Shown: positions 36,824 through 45,826 of the stretch, one piece after another
How the letters are laid out: each line of letters begins with the position of its first letter
Position numbering within the stretch: position 1 is the stretch's first letter
NCBI RefSeq assembly: GCF_001020985.1
Contig: NZ_CP011542.1
Coordinates: 2,852,001 to 2,916,000 of the forward strand
Source: Corynebacterium mustelae
GTDB lineage: Bacteria; Actinomycetota; Actinomycetes; Mycobacteriales; Mycobacteriaceae
Length of the DNA: 64,000 nucleotides
Direction: 5' to 3'
Program-made: the position numbers and the translations under genes
Notes under the pieces: generated by a model
The model's database searches: none
Seen by the model: the letters and a program-made list of their open reading frames with translations, nothing else
Told to the model about the DNA's origin: nothing

Positions 36824-37468
36824 GTGCCAATCGTTACCCTCCTACCAACCCGTGGGACGTTTCCGCACTCACGGCCCCCGCAACCCGATGAAACCCCGGT
36901 AGTTTTTATCCATGGTGCGATAGCTTCACCGGGGAACTTCGCCGCGCCCGCTGCGGCTCTTATCGAACGGGGTGTGCCGGTGTTTGCCCCAGCCTACGGT
37001 AACAGAGGTACGAACCGGCTTGAGAAGTCTCTTGCTGAGTTACTGACCACCATCGACTCTTACGTCAAACAACACGAGGTTTCCCGCATAGCTATCGTGG
37101 GCCATTCCGCTGGCGGCCTGCTAGGGCTTCGCATCGCCTGCGCCCGTCCAACGCTGATAACAACTTTGGTGGGACTGGGGGCGTGTTTTCGCGGTGTGCC
37201 CTACCCGACCACTTCCGCTTTTCGACGCCGCATCGTCACCACCATCACCGCAGCAGTTGCTGGCCCGGTCTTCCGCGATCTTTTCCAACCAGAGTTACTA
37301 CCAGTGCACCTTCCCCCAACCACTCGGATAACCTCGATTGTTTCAGACGCCGACCGATACGTTCCCGTTGAGTCCGCAACCCTTGGCAACATCCGTCGTG
37401 TTACTGGTGTGCGCCACGAATTGCTGCCCCAATTAATCGAACCAGTCTTAACCGCATTAGACCTCTAG
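36824..37468 (+). CDS. Alpha/beta hydrolase (esterase/lipase)
   Basis: A 214-residue hydrolase. GTG start. The oxyanion region is FIHGAIASPGNF, the nucleophile Ser is in IVGHSAGGLLGL (GxSxG), the Asp is probably in SDADRYVP and the His in VRHELLP, each at the expected spacing. No signal peptide is apparent, so it should be cytosolic. Similar small lipase-like proteins occur widely in actinobacteria; the substrate is unknown. It lies 6 nt after the HIT gene. A copy of GCTTTTCGACG sits inside it (37217-37227). Confidence 0.82.
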   Translation: MPIVTLLPTRGTFPHSRPPQPDETPVVFIHGAIASPGNFAAPAAALIERGVPVFAPAYGNRGTNRLEKSLAELLTTIDSYVKQHEVSRIAIVGHSAGGLLGLRIACARPTLITTLVGLGACFRGVPYPTTSAFRRRIVTTITAAVAGPVFRDLFQPELLPVHLPPTTRITSIVSDADRYVPVESATLGNIRRVTGVRHELLPQLIEPVLTALDL

Positions 37469-37502
37469 TAACCAACAATTCCACTGCACTCTCCTCTTTG
37501 CC

Positions 37503-37774
37503 TGTGTGCTGCGAAACCTCGCTCCAGGGTGTGGAAAAACACCTCGCAAAGCCAACTTCGCAGCACACATATTCCGGGCCACAAACACACGCTATCGCCC
37601 ACCAAGCTGTGTGCTGCAAACCTATACTTCCGACCCCCATACAGCGCCCCTAATTACCCACAACGCAGCACACAAGAGAATCCGCACACCAACTAACCAA
37701 CCCACTCCTGTGTGCTGCGAAACCTCGCCCCAGGGTGTGGAAAGGCACCCGACAAAGCCAACTTCGCAGCACAC
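37503..37774. repeat. Palindromic repeat cluster, locus 2
   Basis: Two clear units, TGTGTGCTGCGAA (37503) to TTCGCAGCACACA (37557-37569) and TGTGTGCTGCGAA (about 37710) to TTCGCAGCACAC (37763-37774). A third imperfect pair lies between them (TGTGTGCTGCAAA about 37608, and GCAGCACACA near 37664-37674). The cores differ from locus 1 and 3 (AGGGTGTGGAAA). It lies between the convergent hydrolase and histidine-kinase genes, so it may also serve as their terminator region. Confidence 0.8.
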
Positions 37775-37814
37775 GGGAATGAGTTGATTAGCTGGTTCGT
37801 TACCGGAAGAGACC

Positions 37815-39263
37815 CTAGATTGTGCGTTTCGGTAGCCGAAGGGTAAATGTGGTGCCTTCGCCTAGGGTTGTGTCAACCGTAACTGTTCCATCGTGAGATT
37901 CCACAATGCTCTTTACGATCGCAAGGCCTAGACCGGAGCCACCGGTTGCGCGAGTGCGGGAGGTGTCAGCGCGATAGAAGCGTTCGAAAATGTGGGAGGC
38001 GTCTTCTTCGGACATGCCAATTCCATTGTCGATGACATCTAAAATAACTTCCGTTTCGGAGGTATCAACGACCAGTTTCACATCGGCTTCTTCACCGCCA
38101 TGTTTGAGTGCATTGACCACCAGATTGGTGAGAACTTGGTGCAGCCGTGCGGCATCGCCAGTGACAGTAGGCGCCTCGGCGGCGTTATTAACCACGTCGA
38201 TATGCCGATCCGGATATGCTCCGCGCAGCGATCTGGTAACTGCAAGTCCTACTTCCAGCATGTCCACCGGAGCGTGTTCGAAGCGGGCCTCTTCACAGCG
38301 GGTGAGGCTAAGCAGGTCTTCAACTAGAAGTCCCATTCGGCCAGCTTCTTCCTCGATTTTTTCGATTACCATGCCCACGTTGTCAGTAGCACCAGAGCGA
38401 TAAAGCTCAGCGTATCCTTTGAGGCTGGTTAATGGGGTTCTGAGTTCGTGGGAGGCATCGCCCACAAATCTTCGCATTTGGGTTTCTTTTGCCTGAAGCT
38501 CCACAATGAGGCTTTGTAGCTGTTCGAGCATCACATTGATCGACCGAGACAGAGCACCCACTTCGGTGTTTTCTGGGAGAACCGGAGCGCGGCGGTCGAG
38601 GTCGCCGGTGGCAATGGCTTTTGCGGTTTCTTCCACTGCGCGCAGCGGCCGCAGCGTGTGCCGGATAATGAAGTAACTCACAACCCCGATGAGTAGCACC
38701 ACGATCAAGCCGATGATGAGTTGTCCCATTGCGAGCCTGCGCAGCAATAAGTGCTCATGATCGATGCGTTTGCCCACCACGATGATGGAATCTTTATAGG
38801 TGTCAGCCACAACCCGCCACTGGCTTGACGATTTTTTCGGGTCAATGCTAGTGATGATTTGTGGTTCAGTGGTGAAATACACCTGCCTGATGTCGGGCAG
38901 GTCAGGCCCTCCGCCACCTGCATTGATGGCGGTATAGCTGCCATCAGCATAGTGGCGGTAGACGAAAAATTCGGAGGGTAAAACAAAATCTTTCGCGAAA
39001 TCTTCTTGGAAAAGTTCGTCCTGTTTCGCCCAGGTATTCAGTCCTTTTTGTAAGTCTTCGTCAACCCGGGAGAAAGTCACGTCGTACATTGTTTGTTGGA
39101 TGCCAATGGCGCTGGCTAAAAGCCCCATCGCGGCGACAATGACGGTAACAAATACCAACCCAGACCTCAGCGGCAGCCCGGCGCGGTATTCCCGGGGGGC
39201 ACGGGTTACTGCTTTCCGACGCCTCTCTGGTGCATGTTCTGCTGAATCTGGGGTGATGCTCAC
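37815..39263 (-). CDS. phoS: Sensor histidine kinase, PhoS-type
   Basis: A 482-residue membrane kinase. Two helices (LVFVTVIVAAMGLLASAIGI, and LIIGLIVVLLIGVVSYFII at about 175-200) flank an extracytoplasmic sensor loop of about 120 residues. Then come a HAMP domain, a dimerisation helix with phospho-acceptor SHELRTPLTSL, and the ATPase boxes HQVLTNLVVNALKHGG, VIDNGIGM and GGSGLGLAIVKSI. It pairs with the regulator gene upstream by 36 nt, so they form a two-component system. In C. glutamicum naming this is PhoS (phosphate response) and its regulator PhoR; the identity rests on the regulator's close similarity to mycobacterial PhoP. GTG start with no obvious RBS. Confidence 0.82.
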   Translation of the reverse strand: MSITPDSAEHAPERRRKAVTRAPREYRAGLPLRSGLVFVTVIVAAMGLLASAIGIQQTMYDVTFSRVDEDLQKGLNTWAKQDELFQEDFAKDFVLPSEFFVYRHYADGSYTAINAGGGGPDLPDIRQVYFTTEPQIITSIDPKKSSSQWRVVADTYKDSIIVVGKRIDHEHLLLRRLAMGQLIIGLIVVLLIGVVSYFIIRHTLRPLRAVEETAKAIATGDLDRRAPVLPENTEVGALSRSINVMLEQLQSLIVELQAKETQMRRFVGDASHELRTPLTSLKGYAELYRSGATDNVGMVIEKIEEEAGRMGLLVEDLLSLTRCEEARFEHAPVDMLEVGLAVTRSLRGAYPDRHIDVVNNAAEAPTVTGDAARLHQVLTNLVVNALKHGGEEADVKLVVDTSETEVILDVIDNGIGMSEEDASHIFERFYRADTSRTRATGGSGLGLAIVKSIVESHDGTVTVDTTLGEGTTFTLRLPKRTI

Positions 39264-39299
39264 GGGTGGTACTTTCTCATTGCGGGGGCGATGCGATGG

Positions 39300-40004
39300 T
39301 TAGGAACGGGGTTTACGCAGAACATATCCAACGCCCCGGACTGTGTGTATGAGTGGGACGTCACCCGTATCGATCTTGCGGCGCAGGTAGGAGATGTAGG
39401 ATTCGACGACGTTTCCATCGCCGCCAAAGTCATAGTGCCACACGTTGTCGAGGATTTTGGCTTTGGATAACACGACCTCCGCGTTGAGCATGAGGTAGCG
39501 CAGTAGGTTGAATTCGGTGGGTGAAAGTTCCACAACTTCACCGTTTTTGGTGACTTCATGGGTGTCGTCGTTAAGTTCAAGATCGGCATAGGTCAGGATT
39601 GCCGAATCGTCGGCTACCTGTTCTACTTGGACCCCACGGCGCAGGATGACTCGTAGCCGGGTGATTACTTCTTCTAAGGAAAATGGTTTGGTTACGTAGT
39701 CATCGGCACCAATGGTTAATCCGTGAATCCGGTGCTCGACAGCGTCTTTGGCGGTGAGGAATAACACCGGGCCGTCGAAACCCAATGCCCGTAGTTTCGG
39801 AAGCAATTCGAAGCCGTCCATACCAGGCATCATGACGTCCAGGATGAATGCGTCAGGGTTGAATTCTTTGGCTACTTCCAAAGCTTTCATTCCTGAGGTG
39901 GCGGTGGCTACTTCAAAGCCTTGGAATTTGAGGCTGACTGTGAGTAGTTCAACAATATTCGGCTCGTCGTCGACGACAAGTACACGGGTGGTATTTTCCT
40001 TCAT
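39300..40004 (-). CDS. phoR: OmpR/PhoP-family response regulator
   Basis: A 234-residue regulator. The receiver domain, with Asp in AFILDVMMPGMDG and acidic pair VVDDEPN near the N-terminus, is followed by a winged helix of OmpR type (ELSPTEFNLLRYLMLN... SYISYLRRKIDTG ... GVGYVLRKPR). It is very like M. tuberculosis PhoP, including LLTVSLKFQGFEV, LTIGADDYVTKPFSLEEVI and DNVWHYDFGGDGNVVESYISYLRRK. C. glutamicum calls the same protein PhoR. Expected role: phosphate-starvation response; not proven here. It leads the operon, and a GCTTTTCGACG copy (40039-40049) lies 35 bp upstream. Confidence 0.85.
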   Translation of the reverse strand: MKENTTRVLVVDDEPNIVELLTVSLKFQGFEVATATSGMKALEVAKEFNPDAFILDVMMPGMDGFELLPKLRALGFDGPVLFLTAKDAVEHRIHGLTIGADDYVTKPFSLEEVITRLRVILRRGVQVEQVADDSAILTYADLELNDDTHEVTKNGEVVELSPTEFNLLRYLMLNAEVVLSKAKILDNVWHYDFGGDGNVVESYISYLRRKIDTGDVPLIHTVRGVGYVLRKPRS

Positions 40005-40145
40005 GCCTCTTATTGTTCCTTATGTATGGGGTTTGTATGCTTTTCGACGATCCACGGATGCGATGTATGCACAACTAAGTTAAGCGGATTGATCTGTAGG
40101 AGTACTGCTTGCTTACTGGCAATAGGCTGTGAACACCACAATTCC

Positions 40146-40173
40146 AAACTGTAACGTTCGTTCGGTATAGTTT
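40146..40173. promoter_or_regulatory. Imperfect 28-bp palindrome upstream of the MFS-tetR operon
   Basis: AAACTGTAACG and TTCGGTATAGTTT frame a 28-nt dyad with 20 of 28 positions symmetric. It ends 6 bp before the MFS start. A TetR-type regulator is encoded in the same operon, so this is a likely operator for autoregulation. Confidence 0.45.
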
Positions 40174-40179
40174 GCTAGC

Positions 40180-41640
40180 ATGAGTCAATTGTCCCCCACC
40201 CACCGGTGGCTGTTTTTAGGAATCATCTCCCTCGGTCTTTTCATGATCGGGGTGGATAATTCCATCCTTTACACCGCGCTGCCTACCCTGCGCAGTGAGC
40301 TTCACACCAGTGAGGTTTTAGGCTTATGGATCATCAACGCCTACCCGCTGGTTCTCGCTGGCCTGCTTCTCGGGACCGGCACCCTGGGGGATAAAATCGG
40401 CCACCGCCGCATGTTTGAAATTGGCTTGGTCATCTTCGGGCTTGCATCTCTAGCCGCAGCGTTTTCCCCTACTCCGGAATTTCTCATCGCGGCGCGCGCA
40501 GCTTTGGGTGTGGGTGCGGCAACCATGATGCCCGCCACCTTGGCCTTGCTTCGACTTACATTCACCGACATACGTCAACGTAACACCGCTATTGGCGTCT
40601 GGGGGGCTGTCGCTACCTTAGGCGCGGCATCCGGACCAGTGATTGGCGGACTTCTCTTGGAACACTACTGGTGGGGTTCGGTGTTTCTCATCAATGTCCC
40701 AGTGGTGATTGTGGCACTGATCGCAACCTTCGCGTTGGCGCCAGAAAATATCGCCCAACCGGATCGACATTGGGATTTTCTCTCCTCCCTATGGGCGATG
40801 GTGGCAATGGTTGGAGTCGTGGTGTTTATCAAAGAAATCACCAACGCAGGCATCACGAGTTTGCTTGGCATGTCCATAGCTTTGATCGTTATCGGCGGGT
40901 TTTTATTCTCCCGTAGGCAAAAGCTTCTCCCCGAACCCATCCTCAGCCTAGATATTTTCACCAATCCGGTTTTCAGCGCCGGAGTGTTAGGTGCAGGCGT
41001 TGCCATGTTCGTTCTCGCTGGTAGCGAACTAATGACCACCCAACGCTTCCAATTATCCGTTGGCTTTAGTCCCCTAGAGGCAGGACTGCTCACCGCCACC
41101 GCTGCCTTAGCCGCATTCCCCACCTCCATTCTCGGCGGCGCAACCTTGCACCGAGTAGGGTTTCGCCCCCTGATCTCTGGTGGCTTTATTGTCATGGCAG
41201 TCGGCGCCGCTATCGCCGTATGGGGCGCCCACGCGGAAGTATTCTCACTATTCGTGGCGGGCATGATCGCGCTCGGCGCAGGCGGAGGACTCGTAATGTC
41301 GGTAACTTCCACCGCCATCATCGGCTCCGCCCCCGCTAAACGAGCTGGCATGGCATCCGCCGTGGAAGAAGTCTCCTACGAATTTGGCACCCTTTTAACG
41401 GTGGCTGTCTTAGGTTCATTACTGCCCGCCCTATATGCCTATTTCGCCCCAGCGGAGGTTGCCTCCGATTTTGATCGTGGTCTCCACCACCCGATATATG
41501 CGCTTGAAGCACACCACGCATTCGACACCGCCTACATGCTGGTGCTTGGTGTCGCAGGTACAGTAGCCTTGGTCGCTGCTTTGATCACCGCCGTATTATT
41601 GGCAGGAAATCCGAAGGAGCCGGAATATGCGCATGAGTAA
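40180..41640 (+). CDS. MFS drug exporter, DHA2 (EmrB/QacA) type
   Basis: A 486-residue transporter with about 14 predicted helices, typical of the DHA2 family of proton antiporters. Motif A is GDKIGHRRMFEIGL, the helix-1 mark is GVDNSILYTALPTL and the motif C region GAVATLGAASGPVIGG is present. It is cotranscribed with the TetR gene, which starts inside its last codons (14-nt overlap), a layout found in inducible efflux operons. Substrate not readable. It is divergent from the response regulator, with about 175 bp of shared intergenic sequence. Confidence 0.9.
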   Translation: MSQLSPTHRWLFLGIISLGLFMIGVDNSILYTALPTLRSELHTSEVLGLWIINAYPLVLAGLLLGTGTLGDKIGHRRMFEIGLVIFGLASLAAAFSPTPEFLIAARAALGVGAATMMPATLALLRLTFTDIRQRNTAIGVWGAVATLGAASGPVIGGLLLEHYWWGSVFLINVPVVIVALIATFALAPENIAQPDRHWDFLSSLWAMVAMVGVVVFIKEITNAGITSLLGMSIALIVIGGFLFSRRQKLLPEPILSLDIFTNPVFSAGVLGAGVAMFVLAGSELMTTQRFQLSVGFSPLEAGLLTATAALAAFPTSILGGATLHRVGFRPLISGGFIVMAVGAAIAVWGAHAEVFSLFVAGMIALGAGGGLVMSVTSTAIIGSAPAKRAGMASAVEEVSYEFGTLLTVAVLGSLLPALYAYFAPAEVASDFDRGLHHPIYALEAHHAFDTAYMLVLGVAGTVALVAALITAVLLAGNPKEPEYAHE

Positions 41641-42169
41641 ACGAGCATTGTTGATTGAAACGGCCATTGACATCGTCGAAAAGCACGGGCTTAACCACCT
41701 CACCTACGAATCTCTGGCCGCCGCAACTGGCCTAAGCAAATCTGGGCTGATCTATCATTTTCCCTCCCGCGACGCTCTCCTGCGTGCGATGCACGAACAA
41801 CTAGCACATACCTGGGAACAAGAGATGATCGCTGCGGCGGGCGGTACTGCCGAGAATATCGACGAACGCACCCGAGTACGGGCAAGCTTCATCGTGATGT
41901 CCCAATCGGCAACTCTGTCGGATCTACGGCTGGCGCTCGATGCTGTGGGCAACCCGACAATGCAAGAACCCTGGCTTGATGTGATGCGCCGCTGGTCCGT
42001 ATCAGAAGAAACAATTACCAAGATCCCCCGACTGTATTTACTCAACGTCATCGCCGACGGACTATGGGTTCATGACCATGTCAACGGCTTCGTCCTCACC
42101 GATCAGCAACGCACCGCACTAGTCTCTTCCGCCCTAGCGCTTTACGACGAATGTGTGCCCCCACACTAA
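41627..42169 (+). CDS. TetR family transcriptional regulator
   Basis: A 180-residue regulator. The N-terminal helix-turn-helix is RALLIETAIDIVEKHGLNH then LAAATGLSKSGLIYHFPSRDALL, which is classic TetR. The C-terminal ligand domain is divergent. It starts at ATG 41627 or at the in-frame ATG 41633, both behind GGAG. The overlap with the exporter gene and the palindrome before that gene suggest it represses the exporter and itself until a drug is bound. Confidence 0.9.
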   Translation: MRMSKRALLIETAIDIVEKHGLNHLTYESLAAATGLSKSGLIYHFPSRDALLRAMHEQLAHTWEQEMIAAAGGTAENIDERTRVRASFIVMSQSATLSDLRLALDAVGNPTMQEPWLDVMRRWSVSEETITKIPRLYLLNVIADGLWVHDHVNGFVLTDQQRTALVSSALALYDECVPPH

Positions 42170-42211
42170 TCCACTTCAGTTCTTAATAGCACACGGATTA
42201 GAGTGTTCTTC

Positions 42212-43561
42212 ATGACTCAATCTGTGCTGACAACACAAGCTCCCACTGGTGAAGAGTTGCTCGCCCACAGCCAACGTACTGACAAGAAAACTGTCATCGC
42301 GTGGGCATTGTGGGATATGGGCTCAGCCGCATTCAACGCAGTACTCATCACCTTTGTGTTCTCCGTTTACCTGACGGATTCAGTCGGCACCACCATCGAC
42401 TCCTCATTCTCCCCCACCACCTGGCTCGGCTTCGCCATCGGTGTGGGCGGGGTACTTATCGCACTGATTGCTCCCGTGGTCGGCCAGCGCTCCGATGCCC
42501 GCGGCACTCGGCGCCGAAGCGTCCGCCGCTGGACAGTCATCACGTTCCTGATCATGCTGGCGTTGTTTTTCATACGCAACGACGACCCCATGTACTTCTG
42601 GATCGGTATCAGTCTCCTCGCATTAGGCTCCGTCACCTACGAGCTCGCAGAAGTCAGCTACTTCGCCATGCTCAATCAAGTATCCACAGAAGAAAACGTC
42701 GGTCGAGTCAGCGGCTTCGGTTGGGCACTTGGCTACTTCGGCGGAATCTTCCTGCTCTTAATCTGCTATTTCGGCATGATAAACAACAACGGCGGACTAT
42801 TAGGCCTAAGCACAGAAGGCGGATTCAACATCCGACTCACCGCAGTCCTTGCCGCTATATGGTTCCTCCTCTTCGCTCTACCCACCATGTTCCGTGTCCC
42901 GGAAGTTCTCCCCAACCCTGCCATTAAAACCGGCGGCGTGGTTGACTCCTACAAAGAATTGATACGCACCCTCGTCGTTCTGTGGAAAAAGGACCGCTCC
43001 GCCGTATTCTTCCTCATTTCCTCCGCGATCTTCCGCGACGGACTGGCAGGCGTATTCACATTCGGCGCCGTCCTCGCCGTCAGCGTGTACGGGCTCAGCG
43101 CAGGTGACGTCCTCATTTTCGGCGTCGCTGCCAACCTCATCTCCGCACTAGGCGCGGTGATCTGCGGCTACCTGGATGACCTTATTGGCCCGAAACCCGT
43201 CATCCTCGGCGCCCTCACCGCCATGGTAATCGACTGCCTCATCCTGTACTTCGTGGAAGGCCCCACCAATTTCTGGATCTTCGGCCTCATCCTGACCCTC
43301 TTCGTCGGGCCAGCCCAGTCATCATCCCGCACTTACCTCTCCCGCATGGCACCAGCAGGCCACGAAGGACAAATGTTCGGCCTGTACGCCACCACCGGCC
43401 GTGCCGTTAGTTGGATGGCCCCCATCGCATTTTCTATCTTCGCCATCCTATTCGGTGGCGACCGCGCTGGAATTTTCGGCATCGCCCTGATCTTGCTTGC
43501 CGGCGCCACCGTTTTGGTTTTCGTCCGCCAGCCCCACAAAGTAGACACCACAATGGTTTAA
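42212..43561 (+). CDS. MFS transporter, UMF1/Atg22-like
   Basis: About 449 residues with 12 predicted helices. WALWDMGSAAFNAVLITFVFSVYL, a motif A-like GQRSDARGTRRRSVRRW and a long middle segment ending ISLLALGSVTYELAEVSYFAMLNQV are typical of the UMF1 family (vacuole-like effluxers). The later GYLDDLIGPKPVILG resembles a second motif A. Substrate unknown. It starts at ATG 42212 (a GTG at 42203 is also possible). It follows the TetR gene after 42 nt and precedes the first ThrE gene after 12 nt, so it may be read with them. Confidence 0.85.
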   Translation: MTQSVLTTQAPTGEELLAHSQRTDKKTVIAWALWDMGSAAFNAVLITFVFSVYLTDSVGTTIDSSFSPTTWLGFAIGVGGVLIALIAPVVGQRSDARGTRRRSVRRWTVITFLIMLALFFIRNDDPMYFWIGISLLALGSVTYELAEVSYFAMLNQVSTEENVGRVSGFGWALGYFGGIFLLLICYFGMINNNGGLLGLSTEGGFNIRLTAVLAAIWFLLFALPTMFRVPEVLPNPAIKTGGVVDSYKELIRTLVVLWKKDRSAVFFLISSAIFRDGLAGVFTFGAVLAVSVYGLSAGDVLIFGVAANLISALGAVICGYLDDLIGPKPVILGALTAMVIDCLILYFVEGPTNFWIFGLILTLFVGPAQSSSRTYLSRMAPAGHEGQMFGLYATTGRAVSWMAPIAFSIFAILFGGDRAGIFGIALILLAGATVLVFVRQPHKVDTTMV

Positions 43562-43573
43562 ACTCACACAATT

Positions 43574-44989
43574 ATGAAGCTGTTTCGGCGCCGCACCACC
43601 AACCCAGCAACCGCCACCATCGACGTGGCGGCCGCCCCGCCACTCAGCCCCCTCGCCCCACTCGACCTCAACGACCACAGCGAAATCGCCGCCGTTTTAG
43701 ACGTTGCCGGGCACATCGGCGAAATACTCATTTGCGCCGGTTCCACCAATTCCGATGCCGCCGAACACGTCAAAGCCATCACCGAATCCTTCGGCCTCTG
43801 GGACTGTCACGTTGATCTCACCCACAGCCGCATTCGACTATTTGCCCGAGTAGACAATAACCCGCGCGACCCCATCAACGTCATCCGGGTCATCCCCGCC
43901 CAGGCCCAAGACTTCAAAAAACTCCGTCAAGTCGACTCGCTGATCCGCGACATCCACACCGGACACGCCTCACTTGCCGACGCCCAACGGCGCCTTTCAG
44001 ACATCAGCAACGCCAAAGCGTCGATAAGCTTAACCGGGGTCATTACCGCCTGGGCCTGCATGGGTGGTGCAGTATCCATGCTCATCGGTGGCGACCTCGC
44101 AGTATCACTACTATCCATGCTGGCCGCCGCAGCGATCATCGCACTCGGCGCACTCCTGGGACGGCTTCGGCTACCAATATTTTTCCAAAACGTGGCCGGG
44201 GGCATCTTCGCGGCGGTTCTCGCCGCGCTGGCCTATCACATAGGCACTGACTACGGACTGATCCTGCGCCCCAGCATGGTCATCGGCACATCCATCATCG
44301 CGATGTTGGCCGGACTCACACTCGTACAAGCCATCCAAAACGGGGTCACCTTCGCACCCGTGACTGGCAATGCCCGATTCTTCGACACGATCATCATCAC
44401 CTGCGGAATCGTGGCCGGGGTAGGTATCGGCATCGAACTATCCAACGCACTAAATATGCCACTGCCGCCCATGGAAACTGTCGCCGTCCCCAACTTCGCC
44501 TCCAATTCCATCCGTGTACTCGGCGGGGCACTTGCCTCGGCTGCATTTGCCCGCGCCTGCTACGCCGAATGGCCCTCCGTTGCAGTCTCAGGGCTTACCG
44601 CACTCGCAGGTTCCAGCCTGTATTACTTTGCGCTGCAACCAACCGTGCTTGATGGAGTTTCCGCGATAGCCGTCACCGCCGTTTTCATCGGCCTGCTCGG
44701 TGGCCTGTTGGCGCGCCGGTTCCATATCCCACCGCTGATCGTCACCATCGCTGGGGTCACCCCGCTTCTTCCCGGACTGGCAATCTACCGGGGCATGTAT
44801 GGTGTGCTACACGACCAAGTATTGGTGGGTTTTGCCAATCTCACCCTAGCTCTCGCCACCGCGACTGCCCTTTCGGCTGGTGTGGTCTTTGGCGAATGGA
44901 TCGCCCGAAAACTTCGCCGCCCCTGCGGCCTGGCCAGCTACAAACAACTCGCCCGCATCATGGGAAGCTCCTCTGGATTCTTCAACTAG
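43574..44989 (+). CDS. Threonine/serine exporter ThrE family protein (paralogue 1)
   Basis: A 471-residue protein. The N-terminal cytosolic part (about 1-150) reads VAGHIGEILICAGSTNSDAAEHVKAIT, with the small-residue helix and conserved GxTNSD of ThrE/YjjP proteins. About ten helices follow, including MLAGLTLVQAIQNGVTFAPVTGNARFFDT and ITIAGVTPLLPGLAIYRGMYG-like VTIAGVTPLLPGLAIYRG. C. glutamicum ThrE exports threonine and serine using the membrane potential. This is one of two copies (the other is at 45827) and is somewhat shorter at the N-terminus. It follows the UMF1 gene directly. Confidence 0.85.
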   Translation: MKLFRRRTTNPATATIDVAAAPPLSPLAPLDLNDHSEIAAVLDVAGHIGEILICAGSTNSDAAEHVKAITESFGLWDCHVDLTHSRIRLFARVDNNPRDPINVIRVIPAQAQDFKKLRQVDSLIRDIHTGHASLADAQRRLSDISNAKASISLTGVITAWACMGGAVSMLIGGDLAVSLLSMLAAAAIIALGALLGRLRLPIFFQNVAGGIFAAVLAALAYHIGTDYGLILRPSMVIGTSIIAMLAGLTLVQAIQNGVTFAPVTGNARFFDTIIITCGIVAGVGIGIELSNALNMPLPPMETVAVPNFASNSIRVLGGALASAAFARACYAEWPSVAVSGLTALAGSSLYYFALQPTVLDGVSAIAVTAVFIGLLGGLLARRFHIPPLIVTIAGVTPLLPGLAIYRGMYGVLHDQVLVGFANLTLALATATALSAGVVFGEWIARKLRRPCGLASYKQLARIMGSSSGFFN

Positions 44990-45029
44990 CCTTTTACCGC
45001 TAGCAATACGCTTTCACCCTGCACTATTG

Positions 45030-45475
45030 TGTGTGCTGCGAAACCTCACAGCAAGATGCCGAAAAACAACCGCACAGGCACACTTCGCAGCACAGCTCCA
45101 CAACCACCACTACCTGAACAAACCTCAGTGCTGCATTTCCGCAAAACCATACCCACAACCCCAGCCCCATTTCCCACCTTCGCAGCACACAACAATCCCC
45201 CAGCACAACCCGTGTGCTGCGAAACCTGCTCGAACAGCCTCACAACCTGTCACCATTCCCACGCTTCGCAGCACACGACGATCACGCAGTACTCAAGCAT
45301 TATCCCCACAACCCGTGTGCTGCGAAACCTCACAGCAAGATGCCGAAAAACAACCGCACAGGCACACTTCGCAGCACAGCCCCACAACCACCACTACCTG
45401 AACAAACCTCAATGCTGCATTTCCGCAAAACCATACCCACAACCCCAGCCCCATTTCCCACCTTCGCAGCACACA
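45030..45475. repeat. Palindromic repeat cluster, locus 3
   Basis: Units start at TGTGCTGCGAA (45032, about 45213 and 45316) and end at TTCGCAGCACA (45084, 45179, 45264, 45367, 45463). Two nearly identical 160-bp blocks (45031-45191, 45315-45475) match locus 1 (26990-27149); the block between them (45213-45276) is a short version with a different core. It lies after paralogue 1 of thrE and before the tRNA-Thr terminator. The blocks differ from each other at a few positions only, which suggests recent duplication. Confidence 0.85.
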
Positions 45476-45543
45476 GCGGCGGGTTATTAGATTGTGGGAA
45501 ATATCGGACTTTAAAAGGACATTTGTTAGGTGAAAATAAGAAA

Positions 45544-45570
45544 TGGCCACAAGCTAAAAGCCTGTGACCA
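45544..45570 (-). terminator. Terminator of tRNA-Thr
   Basis: TGGCCACAAGC (45544-45554) and GCCTGTGACCA (45560-45570) form an 11-bp stem with two G-U pairs on the RNA and a TTTTA loop. On the minus strand TTTCTTATTTT follows. It sits 12 bp beyond the tRNA 3' end. Confidence 0.85.
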
Positions 45571-45581
45571 TTTGTTTTATG

Positions 45582-45654
45582 AGCTGGAGACGAGACTTGA
45601 ACTCGCAACCTACGGTTTACAAGACCGTTGCGCTACCGATTGCGCCACTCCAGC
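45582..45654 (-). tRNA. tRNA-Thr (anticodon TGT)
   Basis: A 73-nt cloverleaf on the minus strand. The acceptor stem is GCTGGAG/CTCCAGC, the D arm GCGC..GCGC and the anticodon arm ACGGT-CTTGTAA-ACCGT with anticodon TGT. The T arm is GCGAG-TTCAAGT-CTCGT and the discriminator base is T. CCA is not encoded. A terminator follows at 45544-45570. It lies between the two ThrE exporter genes, on the opposite strand to both. Confidence 0.95.
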
Positions 45655-45826
45655 ACATGCAAGAAACATTTGTTTCATGCACGAGGAGAATAGTACTAAA
45701 ACTCGGCGCATAATCCAATTAAGAACAATTCGGGCGTGTGTGCTGCGGTGTAGGTGCAGGGTGCGCTTAGCCGGTAATGTGTTGCAGAAGCAATGTAAAC
45801 CCCTGGCGTGATGATTGGTGTGTGCG

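Noticed and set aside
40665..41351. 228-codon frame antisense to the MFS exporter
   Set aside because: Low-complexity shadow of a membrane protein; the exporter has all family motifs.
26990..45475. CRISPR array
   Set aside because: Repeats are inverted pairs with irregular spacing, cores are themselves repeated, and no cas gene is present.
45582..45654. tRNA-Thr as an integration (att) site for a prophage or island
   Set aside because: No integrase gene and no repeat of the tRNA 3' end can be seen in the window.
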